Source of the DNA: an uncultured Oligoflexia bacterium
GTDB taxonomy: Bacteria > Bdellovibrionota > Bacteriovoracia > Bacteriovoracales > Bacteriovoracaceae
Direction: 5' to 3'
NCBI GenBank assembly: GCA_937120495.1
Contig: CAKZJW010000019.1
Location: 1-64,000, forward strand
DNA: 64,000 nt
The translations under genes and the position numbers were made by a program. Positions 34,365 through 42,022 of the stretch are shown here, in pieces (positions within the stretch are counted from its first letter, which is position 1; every line of letters begins with the position of its first letter). The notes beneath the pieces are model-generated. The model ran no database searches, was not told where the DNA came from, and saw only the letters and a program-made list of their open reading frames with translations.

Positions 34365-35546
34365 TTATGAGTCCTTGTCTTCAATTTTCTTATCTTCTTC
34401 TGTTTCAACAATGACCCAATCTTGGACAAGATTTTTATGGCTATTAAAATAATCGTCCATATTTTTTCTGGCCCATTGTCTAATTTCAGCCATCTGCGTA
34501 GGAGAAACTCTTCTATTTTCTTTATCGACCTTTGGTTTAGGAGTTCTAGGCTTTCTTCGCCTTTTCCTCTTGTACTCTGGATAGAGCTTTGAGAGCTTGT
34601 TAAAAGCCAATTCAAGGCGATCTTGATAAGAAGCAATACTAATTCCTAGCTTTAGAGCATTTTGCTCCTGAGTGGGCTTCTCAAGCTCACCGTGGAAATG
34701 TTCTAGTACGAGTGCATCACTTTGTGCATTGGTTAATAAATTCCAAATTTTATTAAACTTCTTAAAAGAAACTGGCATCTCTCTATTAACAAGTGCATAA
34801 ACTTTATTTTTGTTTTTATCATATCTAGATTTTGTGTATCGTGGCCAAAATCTTTTAATATCCTTTATGTCTTCAATGCCTTTAAGTAAAAGAGTTGCAA
34901 CACAGTGAAAGTCATCGTCTTTGAGTTCACGTTTAATTCTATCTGATTTCGTCTCTCCTTTGATTTCAATAAATAGTGGCTCAAACTGTCCTTCTTGATA
35001 AAGCTTTTGTAAGTGCGAATCAAATAAGTTCTCAGGGGAAGAAGCTAGTAAGTCATGAGCAAAACTTTGAGTGAAGCCAAGCGATTCGGGAAGATGGTTA
35101 AGAATATTAGGTTCAGAATCACTTCCCTTAAAGGATTCTACCAAAATGACTTTTTCATTCCTGGCCAAAACATCTTCACTTTTTAAAAGAAGATCTTGCT
35201 TAAGATCTCCATTACTTTCAAGGCTTAAAGTCATCTGGGCGAAGTCATTAGGTCCAATACCTTCAAAATGGTCATAGTTAAATACTTCAGCATTAAGATT
35301 ATAAATTCTTTCAATGCCTTCAAAAAGAACTTCAAGTCCTGACATTTCTCTAAGCTCATAGCGTATTAAGTTATTTTCTGTAAGGTGCTCTTCTGCTTTT
35401 AGACACAAAGTATAGAGTTCAGAGTCAGAATTAAGGTAATCTCCTCTAGCTTTACAAATAGACTCAAGTTCGCAGCGAGAAGATGATAATTCATTATCTA
35501 TTCCCTTCTTTAGACATGGAGTTGCTTTTTGTTTTTTAACTTTCAA
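34365..35546 (-). CDS. unknown mobile-element protein with a basic linker
   Basis: 393 residues, soluble. Residues ~275-320 (DALVLEHFHGELEKPTQEQN, then LGISIASYQDRLELAFNKL) look like a sigma-factor region 4 type HTH. They are followed by a very basic Lys/Arg/Pro stretch (about 325-345) and an acidic tail. It probably binds DNA, perhaps as a replication or transfer factor. It is divergent from the DUF6166/coupling-protein operon across 417 bp. No family recognised. Confidence 0.6.
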   Translation of the reverse strand: MKVKKQKATPCLKKGIDNELSSSRCELESICKARGDYLNSDSELYTLCLKAEEHLTENNLIRYELREMSGLEVLFEGIERIYNLNAEVFNYDHFEGIGPNDFAQMTLSLESNGDLKQDLLLKSEDVLARNEKVILVESFKGSDSEPNILNHLPESLGFTQSFAHDLLASSPENLFDSHLQKLYQEGQFEPLFIEIKGETKSDRIKRELKDDDFHCVATLLLKGIEDIKDIKRFWPRYTKSRYDKNKNKVYALVNREMPVSFKKFNKIWNLLTNAQSDALVLEHFHGELEKPTQEQNALKLGISIASYQDRLELAFNKLSKLYPEYKRKRRRKPRTPKPKVDKENRRVSPTQMAEIRQWARKNMDDYFNSHKNLVQDWVIVETEEDKKIEDKDS

Positions 35547-35963
35547 AACGAATAACCTTTAGTATTTATAAAGGCTTATCGGCTGTAAGGTTTTGTTAAT
35601 TTAATTTTTATTTTTTTAGGTTCAGTAAAATCAAATACTTATAGAAATAGATACCCTGTAAAGGTTTCTATATATGTAGGACTTAGTTTAGATTTTTGTT
35701 TTATGAATTTGATTGAATTATTTCTTTAGACACATTCAATTTAGCACTCTCTAAAAAAAAATGCAACATTTTTTTAAGAGGTGTATCAAAAATTCAAATT
35801 CGAAATCACACTTTTGCATTTTAACTTTAACAAAGGAGTCTCTTTACTTTTACAAAGGTGCACGCCAAGACAAACAATCAATTTAAAAACGAATTCAAAC
35901 TAAGCCCTCTTTGAACCCTGTAGTCTTCAATGTCGAAGACTATCTAAACATTAAGGAGAGCTT
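35547..35963. other. 417-bp divergent regulatory region of the mobile element
   Basis: Holds a 9-bp A/T hairpin (AAAAAAATG - CAA - CATTTTTTT, 35755-35775), which can terminate in both directions, and an 8-bp hairpin (TAGTCTTC - AATGTC - GAAGACTA, 35921-35942) 11 nt before the SD of the next gene. Two ACAAAGG copies lie near 35830-35860. No genes. Promoters for both directions should be here. Confidence 0.5.
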
Positions 35964-36395
35964 ATGCTCAAAAAGTTATTTTCATCATTATTCGAACAAC
36001 CTGTAGAGCTAGATTATGCTGACTATTCAGCATGTAAGAACAGTTATTACCGACAGTACCCAACTATTAGAAAGCTTCTCATTGCAGAGAACGACAAAGA
36101 TGTGATCTGCAATAGAGATATTGATGATCTAAGGTTTAATACCAATATTGATAGCTATATAGGTGATCTTGAAGAGATGAACTGGGGATATCCCGGAACA
36201 GGCCCTTGGTTGTTGGCCTTAAACATTCTTTATACTTTCACAGATGGAGATAGAGAATTTTCTCATAATTATGTATTTGATTTTAGGTCAGACTTTCTAG
36301 TTCGAGAATATAATCGAAGCTCTTTTAAAATATCAGCAATTGAAATTAACTCATGGATTAATAACAAAAAACAAGGAGAAGCTTTTGTACAATAA
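35964..36395 (+). CDS. DUF6166-like protein
   Basis: 143 residues. MNWGYPGTGPWLLALNIL followed by FDFRSDFLVRE and ISAIEINSWI matches the DUF6166 pattern (WGYGGTGP, LAL, F, final Trp-Ile) found in many plasmid and ICE regions. SD AAGGAGAG precedes ATG. The coupling-protein gene starts 11 nt before its stop. Function unknown. Confidence 0.65.
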   Translation: MLKKLFSSLFEQPVELDYADYSACKNSYYRQYPTIRKLLIAENDKDVICNRDIDDLRFNTNIDSYIGDLEEMNWGYPGTGPWLLALNILYTFTDGDREFSHNYVFDFRSDFLVREYNRSSFKISAIEINSWINNKKQGEAFVQ

Positions 36396-37932
36396 AACAG
36401 ATTCAAAGACACAGGATACGAACCAAATTGATCCATGGACAGCAGTTGCCCTATTAGTTGGTGTGCTAGGATTCTTATGGTGGAATAAAAATGCACAAAA
36501 GATTGAAGCCTTTTACTTTGATTATTATGAAGAATTATACTTATCTCTTTATGGTATTGCTCTAGTGGTACTTTTTTATCTAGGTTATCTTTTTAAGAAA
36601 AAAACAAATTCAATGACTAGTAGGGCCAATCTTTTATATCCACTATGGAGTAAGAATTTTAATAATATTGAAGTCGGTAAAACAAAAGACAATATTAATC
36701 TTTACTTAAGCGATAAGGAGCGCTCAAGTCATGTGCAGGTAATTGGAACAACTGGAAGTGGAAAGTCACACAGTGTTGTGGTTCCTTGGACTATTAGAGA
36801 TTTAAAGAGAGGTCATTCATCAATTATTATTGACGGAAAAGGTTCAAGTGATCTACCGAATCAAATTTTTTCAATAATCAATAAGGGAGATATTGAGTGT
36901 GAAAAGCTTCACTTTGATCTTGGAGATACTGAGAACTCAATAAAAATAAATCCTTTGATGCATGGGAGTCCACAACAAATAACGGATAGGATTTTTTCTA
37001 GCTTTGAGTTTCTTGATCCTTATTACAAAAGTGTTCAATACGATATCTGTGGATATCTGATCCAGCTTATTCAAAGATCAAATCAAATTGTCAGCTTTAA
37101 GCTTATTCATGAGCTTCTAACTAATGATAAAGTTTTGTCAAAGTTACTTGAAGAGTTAGATGAAGGTGACTCTTTAAAGGTTCAGTTAAAGAATCATCTC
37201 AGAGAGCCTCTAAAGGATCGAAAGAGTAAGTTATCCGGTCTTACAAGCCAATTATCTCCCTTTGCTATTGGAGAGGTATCAAGTTTAGTTAATAGCAGTT
37301 CAAGCAGCCTTGTTGATCTTATGTCTAGCGAGTATGGGGTTAAGTGTCTAATCTTTTCAATACCGACTCTTAAGTATCAAAAACTGGGTCATCAACTTGG
37401 AAAAATGATTCTGCAAGAGCTTTCTTGGTGCGTAAGCAAAAGAGAAGATTTAGCTAACAAAGAGTTTCTATCTGTTTTCTTAGATGAGTTCTCTGAGTTT
37501 GCCTATGATGAATTTATCAGTGTTCTAAATAAAGCTAGATCAGCTAAAGTTGGACTGCACCTATGCCATCAGTCCATTAGTGACTTAACTAAGGTCAGTG
37601 ATAGTTTTGCTAGAGGAATTAATACTAATACCAATGTGAAATGTGTATTAGGTCTTAACGATCCAGAAACAGCAGACTTCTATGCTCGCCACTTTGGAAC
37701 TAAGACAATAGAAAAAATGACTGAGCAGGTTCAAGAATCGGGATGGTTCAGGAAAAAAGAAGAAACCGGAAAAGGATCAATGCGTGAAGTTGAAGAATAT
37801 AAAGTTCATCCCAACGTATTAAAAGAATTATACGAGGGCAATGGAGTTTTACATCTTCCAACAAGAAACGGAACAGTCACAGAGAGGATTAAATTTAAAC
37901 CAATTGATTCAAAGGAGTTAACTATTGATTAG
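36385..37932 (+). CDS. type IV coupling protein (VirD4/TraG/TraD-like)
   Basis: Inner-membrane ATPase that brings the transferred DNA to a conjugation channel. The start is put at TTG 36385, 8 nt after AAGGAG; the longer in-frame ATG (36340) lies within the upstream gene without SD. 515 residues: two N-terminal membrane helices (about residues 15-35 and 50-72), Walker A GTTGSGKS at 121-128, the VirD4-like block IIIDGKGSSDLP, Walker B with Asp367-Glu368 (VFLDEFSEF), and later LGLNDPETADFYARHFGT. No other secretion genes are adjacent. Overlaps the next gene by 8 nt. Confidence 0.86.
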   Translation: MYNKTDSKTQDTNQIDPWTAVALLVGVLGFLWWNKNAQKIEAFYFDYYEELYLSLYGIALVVLFYLGYLFKKKTNSMTSRANLLYPLWSKNFNNIEVGKTKDNINLYLSDKERSSHVQVIGTTGSGKSHSVVVPWTIRDLKRGHSSIIIDGKGSSDLPNQIFSIINKGDIECEKLHFDLGDTENSIKINPLMHGSPQQITDRIFSSFEFLDPYYKSVQYDICGYLIQLIQRSNQIVSFKLIHELLTNDKVLSKLLEELDEGDSLKVQLKNHLREPLKDRKSKLSGLTSQLSPFAIGEVSSLVNSSSSSLVDLMSSEYGVKCLIFSIPTLKYQKLGHQLGKMILQELSWCVSKREDLANKEFLSVFLDEFSEFAYDEFISVLNKARSAKVGLHLCHQSISDLTKVSDSFARGINTNTNVKCVLGLNDPETADFYARHFGTKTIEKMTEQVQESGWFRKKEETGKGSMREVEEYKVHPNVLKELYEGNGVLHLPTRNGTVTERIKFKPIDSKELTID

Positions 37933-38647
37933 AATAAAACTAACAAATCGAGACATTCAAATGATGCATGACCTTTACAGTAATGTGTTTTTAAGCTTTG
38001 AGCAAATAAGATGTGAGCATTTTAAGAACTGTGCGACCTCAACGGTATATAATCGTCTATCAAAGTTAATAAAAGCAAACCTTTTAGAGACTATAAATGT
38101 GAATATCAAGGCAAATAACTTGATACAAAAAGATGTTGGAGTCATCTACTCACTATCAAAAATAGGACTACTAAAACTTAAAGAATATTGGCACAGGGAA
38201 ATTCAAAGAATTGTCCCCGCACCTATTAATCTAAGTTGCCTTTCCCATGATTTACTTTTAACAGATGTAATTAGGCGTCTTAAGAGGAAGTATAATTGCC
38301 ATGTTGCCAATACAAAAATTATGAACACATCAGGTATTAATTATGAGCAAGTACCTGATGCGATTGTTTTTGAGTCATCTAATAATGAAAGGTGGGCAAT
38401 TGAATTAGAGTTAACAGCTAAATCAAATCTGCGCTATAGAGAAATTGTTTCAAACTATAGTACGAGTAATTTATTTGAAAAGGTTCTCTACATTACAAAA
38501 GATGAATCAATTCATAAAAAGATTGGTGGCATTATATCTGGTTATGGCCGTCAGTTTAATATTGAAGACGATACAGGTAAGTTTGAATTCATGGACTTAA
38601 AAGATTTTCTTTTAGAACAACAAAGCGAGGTGCAGTGTGAACTTTAA
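37925..38647 (+). CDS. replication-relaxation family protein
   Basis: 240 residues, TTG start with AGGAG upstream, overlapping the coupling-protein gene by 8 nt. The N-terminal winged helix (LTNRDIQMMHDLYSNVFLSF, then ATSTVYNRLSKLIKANLLE), YSLSKIGLLKL, LSHDLLLTDVIRRL and the late PDAIVFES ... AIELELT block match the Replic_Relax family of plasmid and ICE proteins, the last block resembling a nuclease core. It may serve as a transfer initiation accessory; no classic relaxase is nearby. Confidence 0.75.
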   Translation: MIRIKLTNRDIQMMHDLYSNVFLSFEQIRCEHFKNCATSTVYNRLSKLIKANLLETINVNIKANNLIQKDVGVIYSLSKIGLLKLKEYWHREIQRIVPAPINLSCLSHDLLLTDVIRRLKRKYNCHVANTKIMNTSGINYEQVPDAIVFESSNNERWAIELELTAKSNLRYREIVSNYSTSNLFEKVLYITKDESIHKKIGGIISGYGRQFNIEDDTGKFEFMDLKDFLLEQQSEVQCEL

Positions 38648-38921
38648 AACAAAGTATATGATTCGAAACATAACCCTTAGAGCATTTTATTGTCTCTTCG
38701 GTGTTACAAGTTTACTAACAGCTTATACATACATTCGTTGGCAAAAGGCAGTACAATATACAGACTGGATGTTTAAAAATGTTGATCTAAGTATTCCTTC
38801 TGATGTGGACTGGGTTATTGATAATCACTTAGGAGTAAATGAAATATCTATTTACTGGTGCTTTATAATCGCGATAGTCGCTGATTTAATTCTAAGAAAG
38901 ATATTCATTAAAAGCTGCTAG
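38637..38921 (+). CDS. small two-helix membrane protein
   Basis: 94 residues, GTG start overlapping the previous gene by 11 nt. Two hydrophobic segments (about residues 13-28 and 72-88) flank a short soluble loop with several acidic residues. It is the last gene of the coupling-protein operon. Function unknown; a transfer-apparatus accessory is possible. Confidence 0.6.
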   Translation: MNFKTKYMIRNITLRAFYCLFGVTSLLTAYTYIRWQKAVQYTDWMFKNVDLSIPSDVDWVIDNHLGVNEISIYWCFIIAIVADLILRKIFIKSC

Positions 38922-39228
38922 AAACTCAAACATCACCTCAAACTAAGACATTGATGCAAACTTTGACTTTAAATATTAATAAAGTCTTGTAACCCCCTAG
39001 AAACTCTCATTCATTTGTAAAATTCCCATCCACACCACCACGGACATTTTTGCTGACCACTCACTCCCTACGAGATTAAGTGGTCAGCAAGCCGAGGTGG
39101 TGTGGATGGGAAAAAGGAATGAGAGGAAGGTGGGGTGTAAGGTAGGTATGGTGTGTAGGTGGTTGGTGATGTTGAGGTGTGGGAGTTGTAGGAAGGATAG
39201 GATAATAATAAAAAATTAGGAGTTAGTT
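38922..39228. other. 307-bp non-coding stretch with long inverted repeat
   Basis: Contains the nested inverted repeat (39004-39125) and most of the C-free tract. The first 80 bases hold no open frame or hairpin that I can see. It is much richer in G+C than its surroundings around 39025-39200. Best candidate for the oriT or replication origin of the element. Confidence 0.55.
39004..39125. repeat. large nested inverted repeat, candidate oriT/origin
   Basis: Three nested perfect arms: CTCTCATTC/GAATGAGAG (39004-39012 and 39117-39125), a 17-bp arm TTCCCATCCACACCACC with its complement (39023-39039 and 39096-39112), and a 12-bp arm TTGCTGACCACT/AGTGGTCAGCAA (39050-39061 and 39079-39090), plus CGG/CCG between the last two. 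The loop is 17 nt. As DNA it can form a large cruciform, as RNA one long stem. Confidence 0.85.
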
Positions 39229-39264
39229 ATAGAAAATAAAAAAAGAATAGAGAAAGAAAAATAC
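39094..39264 (+). other. 171-nt stretch with no cytosine on the plus strand
   Basis: From 39094 to 39264 there is no C at all. The first ~110 nt are G/T-rich (GGTGTGTAGGTGGTTGGTG-like), the rest A-rich. Flanking DNA has C at ordinary frequency, so this is a real local strand bias. It overlaps the right arms of the inverted repeat and runs into the small frame before the recombinase. Confidence 0.85.
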
Positions 39265-39432
39265 ATTGATAAAAATAAAAGAAATTCGGGAAAACGAATA
39301 AAGTGGTCGCCAAAAAGAATATCTCTTTATCCAAAGGAGATTATAGCTGAAGATAAAGAAAGTCTTATGCACGAGTTAGCAGGGATTTTATTTAAGATGA
39401 ATCAAAAGTTCAATGAAGCTGGAGGACTATGA
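39229..39432 (+). CDS. small basic protein coupled to the recombinase, non-canonical start
   Basis: Frame ending in TGA that overlaps the recombinase ATG (ATGA). It reads as a Lys-rich N-terminus followed by SPKRISLYPKEIIAEDKESL and AGILFKMNQKFNEAG, which looks coding. AGGAG sits at 39218-39222, 6 nt before ATA 39229, and no ATG/GTG/TTG is available; the first ATG in frame is far inside. If real, it uses ATA or another rare start, or its start was lost. It would be ~67 residues. Confidence 0.4.
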   Translation: MENKKRIEKEKYIDKNKRNSGKRIKWSPKRISLYPKEIIAEDKESLMHELAGILFKMNQKFNEAGGL

Positions 39433-41069
39433 AAAGTAAAAATTATAAGATTGGGTTTTACATTAGAGTATCAACACAGGAGCAAGCCGATAATCCAGAG
39501 GGGTCAATTAAAAATCAAAGAGACCGATTGGAACAGATGGTCAAACTTAAAAACTACGATGAAAACTTTGGTGAAATTGTTAACGTGTATACGGATGAAG
39601 CTAAGTCTGGAAAAGACACTAATCGTCCAGAGCTTCAAAGAATGCTTCGCGATATAAAAGCAGGAAAGATTAATTTAGTGATGGCCAGTGAGCTGTCTAG
39701 AATCTCTAGAAATATTCAAGACTTTGCAAAGATTTGGGACATGATGAAAGAAGTTGGTTGTATGTTTTTATCCTTAAGAGAGAACTTTGATACAACAACC
39801 GCCGCCGGTGAAATGGTTATGTTTACTCTTGCAAATTTAAGTCAATTTGAAAGACGACAGGTATCCGAGAGAGTATCTGCAAACTTTTTAGCTAGAGCAA
39901 AGCGTGGGCTATCAAATGGAGGGCCTACGCCCCCAGGGTATAGAATAATTTCTGGAAAGCCTGGATTTTTAGAAATTGATGAAGAAGAATCTCCAACAAT
40001 TAAAAAATGTTATGAGTACTTTTTAATTGAAGAAACTTTAGCTGCAACGGCTAAAAGACTGAACGATGAAAACTATAAACTTAGTGGGAAGATAAAAGGA
40101 GGCAAAGCAACATTAAAGCATTTTGGAGTAGAAAATCTTTATAGAATTCTTACAAATAAAATTTTATGTGGAGTCAGAGAGTACAAAGAGTACGGCGAAG
40201 TTCATGAGGTAAAAGCAGTCTGGAAAGGAATTATCACCAAATCTCTCTTTAACAAAGTTCAAAAGAAACTTAAGGCCAACTGTTCAGTTAAGAAAAAAGC
40301 AAGTGCTAGAAGATATCCTTATATTTTAACTGGACTCGTTCACTGCGGTGAGTGTGGTGACAGACTCTGCGGTAAGTCAGCTCATGGGGCCAAGAGAAAG
40401 GTTGGATACTATGAGCATGGATGGAGATACAGAAGAGATTATTGTAAAACAAAGGAGATGCATAACTGCTCAAGTCCAACTAGATTTTCAGCTGAGAAAG
40501 TTCATGAACTAGTGATTGAAAAAATCACGACATTATTAACAGATGAAAAGAGAGCTATGAAGCTTTTAAAAAGAGCAAATCAGATTGATAAAAAAGATCC
40601 TGTTAAGGCGGATATCAAAAGATTTCAAAATAGAAAGATCAATATTGATAGAAAGCTTGAAGCACTGACAGAGAGGATTACAGAGCTTCCTAGAGAGATA
40701 TCTGCAAAGCCTTTGTATTCAAAGATGGCACAGCTTGAAAAACAAAAGGATGAGATCAATAAAGATTTAGAACAAAGGAGAAGAGAACTTAAGGGATTAA
40801 TGGAGGAACCAGCTAAAACTGAAAATTGGAAAGAATTCTTGGAAGTTTTTGGAAAAGCGTTTAAAAATCATCTAAGTACAGATGATCAGACAAAACTAAT
40901 AAAGACATTAGTGCATAAAATAGAACTTGGAGAGAAGGATTTAAAGATTCATTACTTTGTAGGTGAAGACCACATAAAAAAAGAGGCCAGCAATATTGCT
41001 GGCCGCTTTTTTTTGTACCCGGACAATTGTTCGAGTAGCTTGACATATGGTGGAGCATGCAAGACTTGA
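39429..41069 (+). CDS. large serine recombinase/integrase
   Basis: 546 residues. Catalytic domain with Ser15 in FYIRVSTQEQ, DEAKSGKDTNRPELQRML, ASELSRISRN and ERRQVSERV; a recombinase domain (GPTPPGYRI ...); a zinc ribbon (HCGECGDRLCG and a later Cys pair around KTKEMHNCSS); and a coiled coil (about residues 395-460). It integrates and excises the element. The last ~30 codons run through a strong hairpin and 22 nt into the tRNA gene on the other strand, so the true C-terminus in the circular form may differ. Confidence 0.93.
   Translation: MKSKNYKIGFYIRVSTQEQADNPEGSIKNQRDRLEQMVKLKNYDENFGEIVNVYTDEAKSGKDTNRPELQRMLRDIKAGKINLVMASELSRISRNIQDFAKIWDMMKEVGCMFLSLRENFDTTTAAGEMVMFTLANLSQFERRQVSERVSANFLARAKRGLSNGGPTPPGYRIISGKPGFLEIDEEESPTIKKCYEYFLIEETLAATAKRLNDENYKLSGKIKGGKATLKHFGVENLYRILTNKILCGVREYKEYGEVHEVKAVWKGIITKSLFNKVQKKLKANCSVKKKASARRYPYILTGLVHCGECGDRLCGKSAHGAKRKVGYYEHGWRYRRDYCKTKEMHNCSSPTRFSAEKVHELVIEKITTLLTDEKRAMKLLKRANQIDKKDPVKADIKRFQNRKINIDRKLEALTERITELPREISAKPLYSKMAQLEKQKDEINKDLEQRRRELKGLMEEPAKTENWKEFLEVFGKAFKNHLSTDDQTKLIKTLVHKIELGEKDLKIHYFVGEDHIKKEASNIAGRFFLYPDNCSSSLTYGGACKT
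40985..41014. terminator. bidirectional terminator in the end of the recombinase frame
   Basis: Perfect 20-bp palindrome GGCCAGCAATATTGCTGGCC (10-bp stem) with an A run before and eight T after, so it works for the recombinase on the plus strand and for the tRNA transcript on the minus strand. Confidence 0.85.
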
Positions 41070-41124
41070 ACTTGCGACCACCCGGTTATGAGCCGGGGGC
41101 TCTAACCAACTGAGCTAATGCTCC
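41048..41124 (-). tRNA. tRNA with CAT anticodon (elongator Met or Ile2)
   Basis: 77 nt including encoded CCA. Acceptor GGAGCAT/ATGCTCC, D stem GCTC/GAGC, anticodon arm CCCGG-CTCATAA-CCGGG, variable TGGTC, T arm GCAAG-TTCAAGT-CTTGC, all stems perfect. The paired first base and the non-GGG anticodon stem exclude initiator tRNA; elongator Met and lysidine-type Ile2 cannot be told apart safely. Its 3' end is overlapped by 22 nt by the recombinase frame, which marks it as the likely integration site. Confidence 0.93.
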
Positions 41125-41218
41125 CTGTAGTTAGGCTTAAGAGTATAAGAAAAAATAAGTGATTTGGGAATCATTAAATCTGTGATATTACTTAGATAAA
41201 TTAAGCATGGAGTCAATG

Positions 41219-42022
41219 ATGCAAATCCCTTTTATAAAGTACTCTGGGTCGGGAAATGATTTTATTATCCTCGATAATCGCAATGAGTCATTCGATCTAA
41301 AGAAAGAAGATATTATTTCAATGTGCTCTCGAAAGGTAGGAATTGGCGCTGATGGATTAGTTTATCTTAATAGCTCTAAACAAAATAATGACTTTGCTAT
41401 ACGAATTATGAATGCAGATGGCTCAGAAGCTGAAATGTGCGGGAACGCATCTAGATCTATTGTCCACTACGCCTTTAATATCTTAAAACTAAAATCAGAT
41501 ACTCACTTTGTTTTTGATACGATGAATGGGGTATATGAAGGCCATATTGTTGGTGATCAGATCAAAATAAAAATGACTGAACTGTACGATGTTGATGCAA
41601 TAGATGTCTCGGATCTATCTACAAAAGCAGCTCTTTTCTTAAACACAGGGGTTCCTCATACAGTTCTTCAAGTAAATGACGTCGATGATATAAATATCTG
41701 TAACCTTGGATCTGCAATACGTCATGATAGCCGATTTAAAAATGGAACAAATGTAGATTTTTTCGAAGTTGTGGATGAGAAAAAACAAAAAGTTAAGCTT
41801 CGAGTTTATGAGCGTGGAGTTGAAGATGAGACTCTTTGTTGTGGAACTGGAGTAATGGCCACAGCTGTAACTTGTGCAAAAAAACTTGGATGGAGTGGCG
41901 AAATTGAAATTGAAGCCAAAGGCGGAAATCTCAAAGCAATTGTAGATGATAATTATAAAGAGCTTTTTTTTCAAGGTCCTGTGAAAGCCGTTTTTGAAGG
42001 AACATACACCCTTCATGGATAG
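41219..42022 (+). CDS. dapF: diaminopimelate epimerase
   Basis: Converts LL- to meso-diaminopimelate for lysine and peptidoglycan. Of three clustered ATGs (41207, 41216, 41219) the last is 6 nt after GGAG and gives the family start MQIPFIKYSGSGNDFIILDN. 267 residues, with the two active-site Cys in EMCGNASRS (Cys74) and ETLCCGTGVMA. Its stop overlaps the start of tlyA. Confidence 0.95.
   Translation: MQIPFIKYSGSGNDFIILDNRNESFDLKKEDIISMCSRKVGIGADGLVYLNSSKQNNDFAIRIMNADGSEAEMCGNASRSIVHYAFNILKLKSDTHFVFDTMNGVYEGHIVGDQIKIKMTELYDVDAIDVSDLSTKAALFLNTGVPHTVLQVNDVDDINICNLGSAIRHDSRFKNGTNVDFFEVVDEKKQKVKLRVYERGVEDETLCCGTGVMATAVTCAKKLGWSGEIEIEAKGGNLKAIVDDNYKELFFQGPVKAVFEGTYTLHG

Larger units (their letters stand above)
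34365..41069. mobile_element. probable integrative mobilizable element (approximate limits)
   Basis: Contiguous block with a type IV coupling protein, a replication-relaxation protein, DUF6166, a small membrane protein, a large structured non-coding region and a large serine recombinase whose end lies inside a tRNA gene. No type IV secretion channel genes and no recognised relaxase are present, so it would need a helper. The left limit is uncertain; I found no copy of the tRNA 3' end that would mark it. Confidence 0.6.

Noticed and set aside
34325..34636. 103-codon minus-strand frame inside the 393-residue gene
   Set aside because: Lies in another frame of the longer gene, is Lys/Ile/Arg-rich in the way shadows of AT-rich genes are, and has no SD.
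39025..39205. Possible CRISPR array or tandem repeats in the GGT-rich tract
   Set aside because: There is an inverted repeat but no regularly spaced direct repeat of fixed length, and no cas genes are near.
39120..39205. G-quadruplex in the C-free tract
   Set aside because: Runs of three or more G are too few (one GGGG and one GGG) for a standard four-tract motif; only two-tier forms would be possible.
25957..41124. Insertion sequences or transposases in the accessory region
   Set aside because: No DDE transposase-like frame or matching terminal repeats were found; the only recombinase is the large serine type.
41048..41124. Initiator tRNA-fMet
   Set aside because: The first base pair is formed and the anticodon stem lacks the three consecutive G-C pairs of initiators.
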